This document shows, in pieces, positions 23,946-33,777 of a stretch of DNA of 64,000 bases. This DNA is from Sympetrum striolatum. Lineage: Eukaryota; Arthropoda; Insecta; Odonata; Libellulidae. The position numbers and the translations under genes are program-made. The notes below the pieces were generated by a model that saw only the letters and a program-made list of their open reading frames with translations, was not told the DNA's origin and ran no database searches. The stretch is taken from contig OX388350.1 of assembly GCA_947579665.1 (NCBI GenBank), positions 86,695,152-86,759,151 of the forward strand, written 5' to 3'. Numbering within the stretch: position 1 is the first letter of the stretch; every line of letters begins with the position of its first letter.

Positions 23946-26503
23946 CTTCCTGGAGGGCCGTACTCCGCCGCGCGGATTGGCCCATGCAGTGTTGTTGAAA
24001 ATTCGTTATTATTATTGGGGTAGCAAATTGTTGCAAGGTTTTATTTCAGATTCCTCTTCAGAAAGCTTTAAAGAATAACGTGGTATATATATCTTCATGA
24101 CCCTCGGAGTCCGTCTCAACTATTTTCCTCGCTTTAGGTAAAAAGTTTCTCTAAAACGAGAGTCCACCATTTTGTTGCATAAAATATGAAATTATTCATT
24201 TGCAATCATTAAATTATAGGTTGTGAAAGATAAAGTATAGGTTTATAATGTGGCGTTGTTTTTTATCCAATAACTTACTTTTAATGGATTCAGCATCGTT
24301 TTGAAGTTGAAGAATTTCTCGAATAATCGAAGACCGGCATTTTTCGCAAAATTTGGTCAACTTTGACCCCCTTTAGAATTGTAACGCGTGGGAATCAAGC
24401 AAAATTATTTCGCAGTTATATGCAAAATTTATACAAGAATGACCATGCGAAGTTTCAAAGTCCGCACTCAAAAAAACCACTTTCGTATTTTTGGCCAGCT
24501 TTTTTCGATTCTAGCCCACAGTGTGTCGTTTCAAGTAGTTACAGCCAATATCTCTGCTTAATTTTCACACATAGTTAGAAATGGTGATCTTCTATTGTGC
24601 TGCATAGGATGTATTGCCAGAAAGACCCGGGTTCGATGCCAGTTGGTAAATATATCTCCCATATAAAACACATTGGGGTAGTTTTTCATGCACTTATCGA
24701 AATGATAGGAACTTCTTGCTTTGCAAGAAGATGTATATTAAGACTCGGTTTAAATGATTAATATTATATTATTAAGAGAAAATTAACTGTCACCATTATT
24801 TCAAAAACATTACTTTATATTTTATTCTAAAGCCTAGTGATAAGGAAGTGCCTTAAAAAGTATGGGAATTATATAAGGGTATATTTTAGATTGATAAAGA
24901 TACTATCAAATGGTAGGAAAAATTTGTTCCGAAGTATTTCATCAACAAATTCAAAGGTTAAGTTGAAATGAAAATTTAAAGAACGATTATTAAAATTTAG
25001 CTGTTCACGTGGCAAGAAAAATGTAAATTGGAAAGCTGATTATTTCATTCCAAAGCTCTTGGTAAATTACGTAAGTAACTTACTTGTAATTGTATTCAAC
25101 TATTTCTTTGGAAAGAAATTGACACTGAAATGTAATCAATTATATTTCACTCAAAGTAACTGTATTCGAGCCCAAAAACTTGTGAGTACTTGAGTTTGAT
25201 AGTCACCCCATTTCTTTCTCTTTTTCCACCAATATGTATTATTCTATATTCTTCGCTCATAAAGTCTCCATTCTCTTGCTTTGGAAATTCCCAGGGTAAA
25301 ATTTTCGTTTCGGACTGTTCTTTATCTACAACATGGTGGAAGTTTTGTCTAGATATCTTCAGTATCAAGGGAGATATAGAATTAATCTAAAACGATAATT
25401 TTACCATGCCCAGAATTCCGATTCCATTCTTTCCATCGTCTTCTTGATTAATAAAATAATGTCGTCAATCCTAACTAGCAGGAATTTCGTACAAACCATC
25501 TTAAAAGAAAAACACTCGATACATCGACCACTCGATGTTTTTTAGACGATGTGGCATCCCTTACAGGAGCTCGCTGTAAGATTTTGAGGCGGATTGAAGC
25601 AATCAATTAGATATAATAATGTTAACTTCGTGGACGAGATGTGGACTTTGTCACACCCACCACACCAGATATCAGAAATGGTAAGCTATGAGAGTAAACT
25701 TGGGAATGAATTTTCTGCTTCGAAAACTTTCATGAGAATATTAATTGGATATTTTCTTTGTAGTCTTTATCTGTTGCTTTGCTCTGACGTTTGCGGGATC
25801 GCAGAGAGGCAATGAGCACACCGATAAGAGGAAGTAATAAGGAGAGTGTAAGATGGGGACAACTACCCTACGACTGAATTATGTAAAAGAAATATATCAA
25901 AGGCGCTGTATATATGTATTACAACGACATAACCCCCAAAATTTCTAATAAGTCCAGAATTAAGGGTGGCTTGAGTAGAACCAAGCCCGCCATCTTCAGT
26001 CAATTATTACAAACGCTTTAAATTTTAAACAAGCCCGCTAAGTGACGTCTTCGGTGACGTAAGTCGGCGGCAGAATTTAAACTATAATAGGTATTAGAAA
26101 ACGGATGTTAGATGGCTCTTAAACGCACAGTATCGTAAAGCCACTTCTGAGTATTACTTTCGATAAGGATCATGTAGGTAATATATCACAGCAAATTTAG
26201 GCGGACTTCATTAATTACTTTAAGGCAAACATTACGAGTTCCTATGAATTCCCTAATTTTATGCCCCTATTCACTTCTCCCTATGGGTGTGCTCACTGCC
26301 TCTCTGCCGCTCTCGGAAACTTTGGATAAAGTAAGAGACTTACTTACGAAAGAAAAGAAAATTGTTATTCGGTTAAATCGAAAAGCAAAGTACTACTTAC
26401 ATTGTTCGGTAGGAAATCATGACTGATATTTTATCGAAGACAGTAGTCGTTTTCGTCCATGTGTGGTCATGGTATGGCCCATTGATGAATTCACAGAGGA
26501 TGA
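23946..26503. other. Non-coding stretch with one isolated satellite monomer pair
   Basis: A+T-rich sequence without a convincing gene. The short open frames here have no recognisable motif or splice context. Confidence 0.6.
24520..24770 (-). repeat. Stray satellite fragment
   Basis: Detached copy of N/M1 type monomer sequence: TTCAAGTAGTTACAGCC, the CTTCTATTGTGCTGCATA block, AGACCCGGGTTCGATGCCAG, and GATGCACTTATCGAAATGAT-like sequence. It lies about 580 bp beyond the end of the right array. Confidence 0.8.
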
Positions 26504-26524
26504 TTAACACTTTTACTGCCAGCG

Positions 26525-26584
26525 GGCCGATATATCGGCCGTAGCTAGATGTGCGGAAACTGCCACGGGTCGATATATCGGCCC
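26525..26584. other. Subterminal palindromes of the piggyBac element
   Basis: GGCCGATATATCGGCC (26525-26540) is a perfect 16-bp palindrome. A second, imperfect copy, GGGTCGATATATCGGCCC, lies at 26567-26584. Placed just inside the left end, they are plausible transposase-binding repeats. I do not see matching copies at the right end. Confidence 0.6.
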
Positions 26585-26624
26585 AAATTATTTGACTAAC
26601 TATTTTGTGATTTTGGCCTTTTCA

Positions 26625-27240
26625 CCGGCTGCCGTCTCATTTACACGCGTATGCTTCATTTCTGTTGCTTATTAAGTTGGTTTCACCTTGTCCTTGCAAT
26701 ATATGTTGATTGTAAACTGTTTCTTTGCCTCGTAAGTTCGCCCGTTTTTTTCGTTACCCTCCAGCATCATACTGCACAGTTTCATTTTGCGTGTATAACA
26801 GACGTCGCACTGGACTGTTTTCTTAGTGGCTCTTCGTATTTATTTTAGAGTGTTAGTTTCTAGTTAGATAAGCAAATAATCTTTTTTGGCCCGTTTTTTT
26901 GCTTTCTTTTACGTTGTCACATACGGTATATTTCTCTAGTCTCGTATGACGGCTCTCGTCTCGTTTATCGGCACGTGCTTTATATCTGTAGGTTACTAAG
27001 ATGGCTTCATATTATCCTGACAATATATGCTGATTGTTCACTGTATGTTTATATATATGCTGATCTCGCTGGAGACTGGCCTCGCCTGTGTTTTTTCGTT
27101 CCTCTCGGGCCAGTAGTGTACCATATTTCTTGCTGGTCAGTGCTCAAGCTGGACTCTGTTTCCTCTGTGGCTCTTTGTAACTTTACTCTTCTGTCAGTGT
27201 CCAGAGAGAGTAGCAAATATTCTTCTAATATTGAGTAAGT
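26625..27240 (+). repeat. Internal tandem duplication in piggyBac 5' region
   Basis: About 26625-26940 and 26945-27240 share blocks such as CGGCT..CGTCTCGTTTA, the ATATATG(T/C)TGATTGT stretch, and TGGCTCTT. The copies are clearly diverged, so the duplication is old. Confidence 0.5.
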
Positions 27241-27644
27241 AATTCTTAACGAATGATATATCTTATAATTTTACATAATGATAAAATACGAGTTTTCCGT
27301 GTTTTATTATCTTTCATTACGTTTTCACGAATTTTCCTGCATTTATATCAGTGACCTTGCTGTTTACCGTCTTTTTCAATATTATTTATCTTTTTGACCT
27401 TTCATGACGTCTTATTGTACTAAGAATTGGAGAAAAACCTAAGGTCTTCAATTCCTACATAACTGCAACCTTTTGGAAGAATTATTTCGTTTTACGAATT
27501 CAAGTAAATTAGTTTTCCTGAACTATGAATCCCCTTTCTTCCATCCCGTTTTGTGTTGGACGAGTAGATACAGTAATTTACGATGTATAATTTTTCATTT
27601 TGATACAACTACGAAGATTTATTTTAGGGTTGTCCCTGTGACCA

Positions 27645-28735
27645 ATGTCAAAGTGTATGAAAAGTAAGGATTTTGAAGGTGCGCTCTTCATTGATGATAA
27701 CACGGATTTGCCATCAGAGACCTCCGATGAAGAGATTTCTTCTTCTAGCAGTGAAGAATCTTTCGTTTACACCTCAGGGTCAGGGATGACTCATATGGGT
27801 CCGAACAAGAAGAGGATAGAAATGCTGATCCAGACGAAAGCGAGTGGGTCGAAGTGAGACTGAATGGTTATAACTCCCCAACGATACCCATTGAGTTTCT
27901 AGAGACGCCAGGACCAAAACATACTCCTCAAAGTGATGCACCACCAATCCAATACTTTCGTTTATTTTTTACGTATGCTCTATCGAATAAAATTGTTCAG
28001 GAAACAAATGCGTACGCTCGACAATTTCTCAGTGGTTATGGACGACTTACTCCTAATGCTCGTGCAAAAAATTGAAAAAAAAAATAACGGTTGCCGAACT
28101 AAATGCTTTCATCGCTTGCACCTTGAACATGGGCCTAGTTAGAAGACCAACGATTGAATCTTATTGGTTCACTCGAAAATCACAATACATCAGATGGGTT
28201 CATGAGATGTTTCCTAGAAATCTATTCCAATTGATCTTGAAATTCCTTCATTTAGCTGACGCAAAAAACCTACTTCAGCCGGGGGAATCAGGGTATGATT
28301 CTTGTGCCAAAATACCGCCTCTAAAATATGGTACTGAATTCTTATATACTATAAAAAAAACTTGATATATGGAAAAATGCTTTTGTCCAGGCAACAATAT
28401 ACTATCAGCATTGAGGAACTAGGCAGCGAATGGCTTCATGAGAAGCAAAACAAAGTTATTCAACCTGGATCATCAATGACAAATGGTCTCAAAAAACTTA
28501 TAAAATTGCCACATAAAACAGAAAAGGATTGTTGCCTGTGCAATTTAAGAGGTAAAAAGGGAAGAGAACAAAGAAAAAGATCCAGAACTGTGTGCGGAAA
28601 ACGCTAAAAAGGCCTTCATGGTGAATGTTTCGATAAGCATAAACCTGAAGAGACCGTGAGTGTAGAGTCAGATAAAATATTTTATATCTCTGGCAAAAAT
28701 AAATTGATCACTAAAAAATTGTACCGAGGGTGAGA
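27645..28735 (+). pseudogene. piggyBac transposase pseudogene, catalytic core deleted
   Basis: The pieces follow piggyBac transposase order. First is an acidic, serine-rich N terminus (from ATG 27645: SDEEISSSSSEE). A frameshift near 27790 leads to the N-terminal fold (TPGPKHTPQSDAPPIQYF; 27855-28075). A stop and A-run frameshift near 28075 lead to ITVAELNAFIACTLNMGL and FTRKSQYIRWVHEMFPRNLF (28080-28350). Shortly afterwards, at about 28360, the sequence jumps to the C-terminal Cys-rich domain (CCLCNLRGKKG..RSRTVCGK..GECFDKH; about 28515-28650), itself broken by a TAA near 28605. The roughly 250 residues with the catalytic aspartates are missing. This is a dead gene; the call is secure because both ends of the family are recognisable. 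Confidence 0.85.
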
Positions 28736-28825
28736 AAACTGAATAGCATAAAAAACTAATACTATTTCATTCCATTTAAATAATTTTTTATATATCATAA
28801 TGTGATATAAACAGAGGATTTTGAT

Positions 28826-29841
28826 TTTTACTTTCTCCATATACGAAGTATAGAGAAAGTATTGTTTTCATGAAAAAATTCGACTTCGAGATTTTAACGG
28901 AAATACATGTTTTGGGGTCCCTAGAACACGTTTTGACCATTTTCGGAATGATTTCTGTGTGTATGTGTGTGTGTGTGTGATAATGGGCGCTCTAACGTGA
29001 CAACTATTAGTCGTATCAACACCAAACTTCATATACAGTACTGTAGTGTATGCTGTCAGAGTTGATTAGTTTTTGGAGTAAATCGGTCGACCGGAAGTCA
29101 GGCTTTATTCATTAAAGTTCATTTCCGGTTTTCAAAATATCTCCATAAATATGATATATGCGTATATTGTATTACTTATAAAAGTTTTAGATAATGTTTT
29201 TTACTATAACTTTTGTATTTAACATATTTTTGTATCACCGTTTGATTAGGAGTTATTCGTGAAATACTGATAAACCGGAAGAAGATGATTATGTACTTTG
29301 TGGGCGCTCTAACATGAAAACTATTAGTCGGATCAACACTAAATCTCATATATAGTACTTTTATTACAGTTTTTAGAGTTGATTAGTTTTTGGAGTAAAT
29401 CGGTCAACCGGAAGTCGAGCCTCATTCTTCAAAGCTCATTTCCGGTTTTCATAATATCTCCATAAATATGATATTTATGTATATACTATTATTTATAAAT
29501 GTTTTAGAAAATGTAATTTACTATAACTTTTGTATGAAACATTTTTTTATATCACTGACTATTTAGGAGTTATTCATGAAATACTGATAAACCGGAAGTT
29601 GCTCATTATGCACTTTGTGGGCGCTCTGGGCTCTATGGGCGTAAGGCCAATTTCATCGTTTTTCATCGATCATGTCCAGAAAAACATTATTTATAATGTT
29701 TTTGACGTCAAAGATGATAATATATAAATTAATCACTCTTCTTCCAAGTTTAGATGGAATATTGAGTTCGAAATTACTGTCGTAGATAAATATTTACATC
29801 TTATATATGGAGAAAGTCATGTGCTGGCCACATCAGATTTT
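28826..29841 (+). mobile_element. About 1.0 kb non-coding element, copy 2, nested in piggyBac
   Basis: Reverse-orientation relative of 1694-2736. It begins ACTTTCTCCATATACGAAG (28830) and ends ..GAGAAAGTCATGTGCTGGCC then ACATCAGA. It has the same two 318-bp monomers, marked by GGGCGCTCTA near 28985, 29303 and 29619. The left ends of the two copies differ mainly in the microsatellite. Being nested, it is younger than the piggyBac insertion. Confidence 0.8.
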
Positions 29842-30081
29842 TTACATATATAATAATTATAGTTTTATTATTATTCTTTATTAAAGTTAAAGCCAACCCC
29901 CATAATCTATCAATGGTTCTAAGCCCCATAAATATATTTATCATTGGGAAAAAATCTAGATATATTAAATAAAATTAAGTAGTTGAAATAATTTAAAATC
30001 TGAAATCTTGCAAATTCCGGAAAATAGCCATGGCAGTCTTCGTACATCCCACCCGAAATGGGCTGGCAGCAAAAGGGTTAA

Positions 30082-31629
30082 TAGCGTGTCATGATTTTTA
30101 TACATTTACGTTGGTATCCCGCGAGCCGCCCTAAAGCGTATGGTAGGGGAAGTAAAACACAAAACTACCTAAATGATTTTCATGTAAGCGCACCTTATAC
30201 TATTCGGAAAATGAGAACAAAATAGTTCATTTGTTCTCGCAATAATCTCCCGATATTTTTTTTCCGTCCGGCTGCGAAAATCGCAATAAAATACTATATG
30301 TCATATTGATATTTTTCCACGAGAAAAGAACAGCAGAATAATGAAAAATGTTCAAAATATAAATAAAAAATTTCAAATAAGCTTACCCGATGCCACAATT
30401 TGGCAATAGTTACTTGAAAAGTCCTTTCATTCATTGAAAAAATGACTTTAAAATGGTTTATTTTAATGAAATCGTTTAGCATTGAGTACATCAGTATTCA
30501 ACCTGATAACAGGAGGCATACTCTTTCATTATAAGAATGCAGTGAATTGTATAAAACCTTTCTCTTCTTGTATTAAAATATACGAACGAAGTAAGGGAGG
30601 TTTCCGTAGGAAAATTATGAATTATATTCACTGGCGCGAATTCTGAAACTCTCTTCACTCGAGCGTTAATGTCATGGCATTATTTAACCCTTTCTCTTCA
30701 CCCCTGGACCACTCTCCGCTATTCATCACGATAGATTGCAGCCGCTGTCCTTTCTTTACCCTTTCGAGCACTTTCCAATTTCCACGAAAAATACATATTC
30801 TGATAGAGGACTTGGAAAGCGGCCACCATCTGTAGGATGATGTGTCTAAGTCTGGATGATTTTATATTTAGAGAGAGTTTATTGGTTGAACGTTCAGGGT
30901 GGAATTCAATGGAGACAGTTACGGCCTCTATCTTAATCGTTGTCTTTTACTCTTTGGAATAAGATTTCAACAACGTAATCGTCAACTGTTACCACATAAA
31001 ACTACGTGGTGATTTTTTACTTTTTACACGACAAGTAACTCCCGGCACTGAATGCTGTTCTTTAACGTAGTATATAAAGTAAAGCTTTGACGCCCGTCTT
31101 AAGAATAACATAATTGGCCATTAGTGAAACACCCTAATAGTAGTAGTATTACTATTTAATGACCTTTCTCAGTTGAGGTAATTTTCCACACAGACAAAGG
31201 AAGACATTCAACCTAACTTCTCATGTTGAAAGCCTCACTTAAATTTTTGGGCTTTTGGCAGGAAATGGTAAATGGGTTGGCCGTTTAAACCGAACTTCCG
31301 CCTGAATAAATTACATATAGTGAAGACAAACAACTAACGGAGATTAATTTTTATTCTCTTACACGACAGGAACAAAATTTAACGGGTATGGGAGAACAAT
31401 AAATCTCAGGAAAATGTTTTGAGGAAAAAACCTGGATTATATAATATTTTTTCAAGAAAACATCTCGCCAAAAGTAATATATTTTTATGAAATTCCTAGG
31501 AATAAATCTAGTTTTCAGTGACAAACTATATTATGCGAAAGGTTATCACCAATACTAATCGATCATTTTTTGTTTCGTCCATGATCAATTGCAGTTAACC
31601 ATGAGCCGCCTCTCACAGTCTGGTTGGTA
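30082..31629. other. Non-coding A+T-rich stretch, probably Shaw intron
   Basis: No coding, RNA or repeat feature that I can support. The TTTTACCCTTTCGAGC-like stretches and short frames are unremarkable. Confidence 0.6.
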
Positions 31630-31705
31630 CAGTCCTGGCCAAAATTAACGCAGCACCGGCCGTAAGGATCACTAGGGAGGTGCGCGTTAATTTTGGCCAG
31701 GAGTG
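31630..31705. mobile_element. 76-bp Tc1/mariner-like hairpin MITE, TA duplication
   Basis: Two inverted arms of about 26 nt (left TCCTGGCCAAAATTAACGC, right its complement) around a centre of about 20 nt, with TA on each side (31628-31629 and 31706-31707). The CAGT..TGGCCAAAA end resembles Tc1-family termini. It is almost nothing but the two ends. Confidence 0.8.
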
Positions 31706-31794
31706 TACATTAATAATATTTCAACTATCAGTTAATTCTTCACCATAGATTTTGTTTTGCTTGCTTGAGTAAGCTTGAAAATTCAAGCTCATTA

Positions 31795-31960
31795 TATTTT
31801 TTTCGACCGAGTGGTTAGCGTGCTCGCACGGTATCGCTCCAACTCCACGGTCCCGGGTTTGAATCCCAGTTAGTCGGATTTTTCCGATTTGGGGAAGGTC
31901 TTTTGTGATTGTTATTTTAAATACCTACCAATGTAAGAGTCCAGAATATGGATGTTTGCG
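31795..31960 (+). mobile_element. tRNA-derived SINE (family A), 110 bp upstream of the S1 exon
   Basis: A-box region GAGTGGTTAGCGTG, B box GGGTTTGAATCCC at 31855-31867, then GTCGGATTTTTCCGA and a tail TTTTGTGATTGTTATTT. It resembles a tRNA in its first 70 bases but the acceptor arm does not close, so it is a SINE rather than a tRNA gene. Transcriptionally co-directional with Shaw. Confidence 0.75.
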
Positions 31961-32069
31961 GGGTATTTGAAATTAATTTTATAAAAATATCTCCATGCTA
32001 CCTATAAGTACCTATTGTTATGTATTCAACTTCTATTTAAGGTTAAAAGATGACTATTTTTCTTTTCAG

Positions 32070-32495
32070 GCTGTATCAGTCATCTCAGTGTTCTTCGTCG
32101 TCATCTCCGTTCTTTCGTTTTGCCTCAAGACTCATCCGGACTTCCGCGTCCCCACCCTCCGGAACATAACCTTCGCGTACACCTTCGACGAGCCCATTCC
32201 AGACCTCAGCACCGCTTCCGAAGCCCCCTTCACTCCGACAGTCGACCCGTACCAGAAGACGCCCAACGCCACGGGCAAGAGGGTCCCAAGAGCCGCAACG
32301 CCTTTCGCTTCCACTGCCGCCGTCACCGAAGGCCTTTCCGTGGTCTCCACCTCGCATTCGACTCAACCCAACCCCTCGACGACCGAAGGGCCTTCGACCA
32401 CGAGACCGACGGCGCAGACGAGGAACATTCGGTCGCATCCATCGACAGACCCCACGACCGCCTCGCCGTCCACCGCAGGGACTAATGCCTCGACG
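32070..32495 (+). CDS. Shaw: Shaw channel exon: S1 and the long S1-S2 loop
   Basis: Acceptor TCTTTTCAG at 32061-32069 and donor ACG/GTGAG; phase 0 at both ends; 142 codons. Residues 1-19 are S1 (SVISVFFVVISVLSFCLK), followed by THPDFRVPTLRNIT, nearly the fly Shaw sequence. The remaining residues, to 142, form an extracellular loop rich in Thr, Ser and Pro, with N-glycosylation sequons at N32-I-T, N66-A-T and N139-A-S. In insect Shaw the whole S1-S2 loop is only about 50 residues, so this loop is greatly expanded. The exon that should precede it, encoding the T1 assembly domain, is not visible upstream in the window. Shaw channels carry a voltage-gated or leak-like K+ current in the plasma membrane of neurons. 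An antisense frame of 210 codons overlaps but has no support. Confidence 0.92.
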
Positions 32496-33132
32496 GTGAG
32501 TTGAGTACGCCACGGCATTCGATGAGATACAAAGCCGTCCTCTTAGCTTGCTAGGCTTCCAAGAAAGAAGGTCCAGGGTTCGAGTCCTGGATAACCGGAT
32601 TTTTCCGGCTAGGGCACGGGTGTTTGTGATCGTCGTGTGTGTACATGTTATATTAAGACGGGTATAATTGGGGGCACCTGTTTCCGTTAAAGAAATATTA
32701 ATAAAGAGAGGGTTCAACTGCAGTTGAACGCCAACGATTTCCTTTGTTTCTTTATTTAATCACCAATGACGATTCCATTTCATTATCCTGACACGACCTT
32801 AATCAAAGGCGGAACTAAATACGGTAATGGAATTGTGCTTTTCATCCGCAAAGTAAACCTTCAGGCAAAACTAGAATGACGATTTGCCTACATACAAGTT
32901 TTTAAACATAAATTGACTGAATAAAATAAAAGGGAGAACATTAATGAAAGAGATGAAATGGTGATGACGAAGTCAATAGTTTGGACTCCATACTTAAAAC
33001 ATTATTTGTCAGATCACTGCATTAAGATACAGAGTTCTTCTCACAGTTCATTGCCTAGTTCTATGTCATTTTTACTATAGATTTTGGAATCTGATAGAGG
33101 TTTCTAATTGCAACATCTTGATTTCTTAACAG
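32496..33132 (+). other. Intron after S1 exon
   Basis: 637-bp phase-0 intron, GTGAG to TTCTTAACAG. Its first 200 bases are taken up by a SINE. Confidence 0.85.
32540..32700 (+). mobile_element. tRNA-derived SINE (family A), 45 bp downstream of the S1 exon
   Basis: B box GGGTTCGAGTCCTGG at 32578-32592, then AACCGGATTTTTCCGG and TGTTTGTGATCGTCGTG, the same module order as the element at 31795. The A-box part is less clear. The S1 exon therefore lies between two SINEs of one family in the same orientation. Confidence 0.65.
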
Positions 33133-33777
33133 GCCACTCCCACCCCTTCCTCCACTAAGGTCCCAAGCAAGAAGCCGAGACCCAAAGATGAGTTAAGTGG
33201 GGACGGAATGGCAGCGGAGTGGGCCGTAGGCCTCGGTGGTTACGCAGGCAAGAGGTCGGGGGACGATGCAGGGGATGAGGTGACACCGGGGAAAAAGAAG
33301 AGAAAGAAGGTGGTGCAGAGAGCGTGGACGGTGTGGAAGGAAGGTTCCGAACCACATCCTGCATTCCTCTACCTCGAACTTGCCTGCAACGCGTGGTTCA
33401 CGGTCGAGCTGTCCATAAGGGCCGCCGTGGCCCCTGACGCTGCAGCCTTTCTCCTCAGATCCCCCGTCAACGCCATCGACCTCTTAGCCACCATCTCCTT
33501 CTACGCAGACCTCTTATTCCGGCACCTGTACTATTCCTCGTCAGAGAGCCGGCACACCAACCTCGGAGGCGACGGCGCGGTGGTTGTGGCAACCAGCACG
33601 ACGACGGTGCCGCCGCCACCCAGGCAGCCATCGTACTACTCGCCGTTCTTCTCGTCTTCCTCGCCTCATTTGGAGAACGCGGACTTGCTGGAGTTCTTCT
33701 CCATCATACGGATAATGAGGCTGTTCAAGCTAACGAGACATTCCCCAGGGCTCAAGATACTCATACACACTTTCAAG
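33133..33777 (+). CDS. Shaw: Shaw channel exon: end of S1-S2 loop, S2, S3, S4
   Basis: Acceptor CTTAACAG, donor CAAG/GTAAG; phase 0; 215 codons. Residues 1-74 are more extracellular loop, Pro-, Gly- and Lys-rich, with a KKKRKK cluster at about 54-59. S2 is about 77-97 (FLYLELACNAWFTVELSI). S3 is about 112-131 (NAIDLLATISFYADLLF). The S3-S4 linker has an insertion of roughly 40-50 residues (Ser/Thr/Pro-rich) before HLENADLLEFF. S4 is about 188-205: IIRIMRLFKLTRH, with a basic residue every third position, the voltage-sensor pattern of Shaw. The C-terminal FK joins ASAKEL in the next exon exactly as in fly Shaw. Strong match in the membrane segments; the loops are lineage-specific. Confidence 0.95.

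Larger units (their letters stand above)
26508..30077 (+). mobile_element. piggyBac-like DNA transposon, decayed, with TTAA target duplications
   Basis: Flanked by TTAA at 26504-26507 and 30078-30081, the target duplication of the piggyBac superfamily. The ends are inverted repeats: CACTTTTACTGCCAGC on the left and, read inward from the right, CCCTTTTGCTGCCAGC. It contains a broken transposase (27650-28735) and a nested 1 kb element. The 5' non-coding part (about 26625-27240) is an internal duplication with copies about 320 bp apart. The element entered within or just upstream of Shaw and cannot move on its own. Confidence 0.88.

Noticed and set aside
31820..31875. Genuine tRNA gene before the S1 exon
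   Set aside because: The acceptor stem does not close, and the same sequence plus tail recurs at 32545 and 16255, so it is a SINE.
32085..32717. Antisense frame of 210 codons over the S1 exon
   Set aside because: It lies opposite a well-supported Shaw exon and an adjoining SINE; G+C-rich coding sequence often leaves the other strand open.
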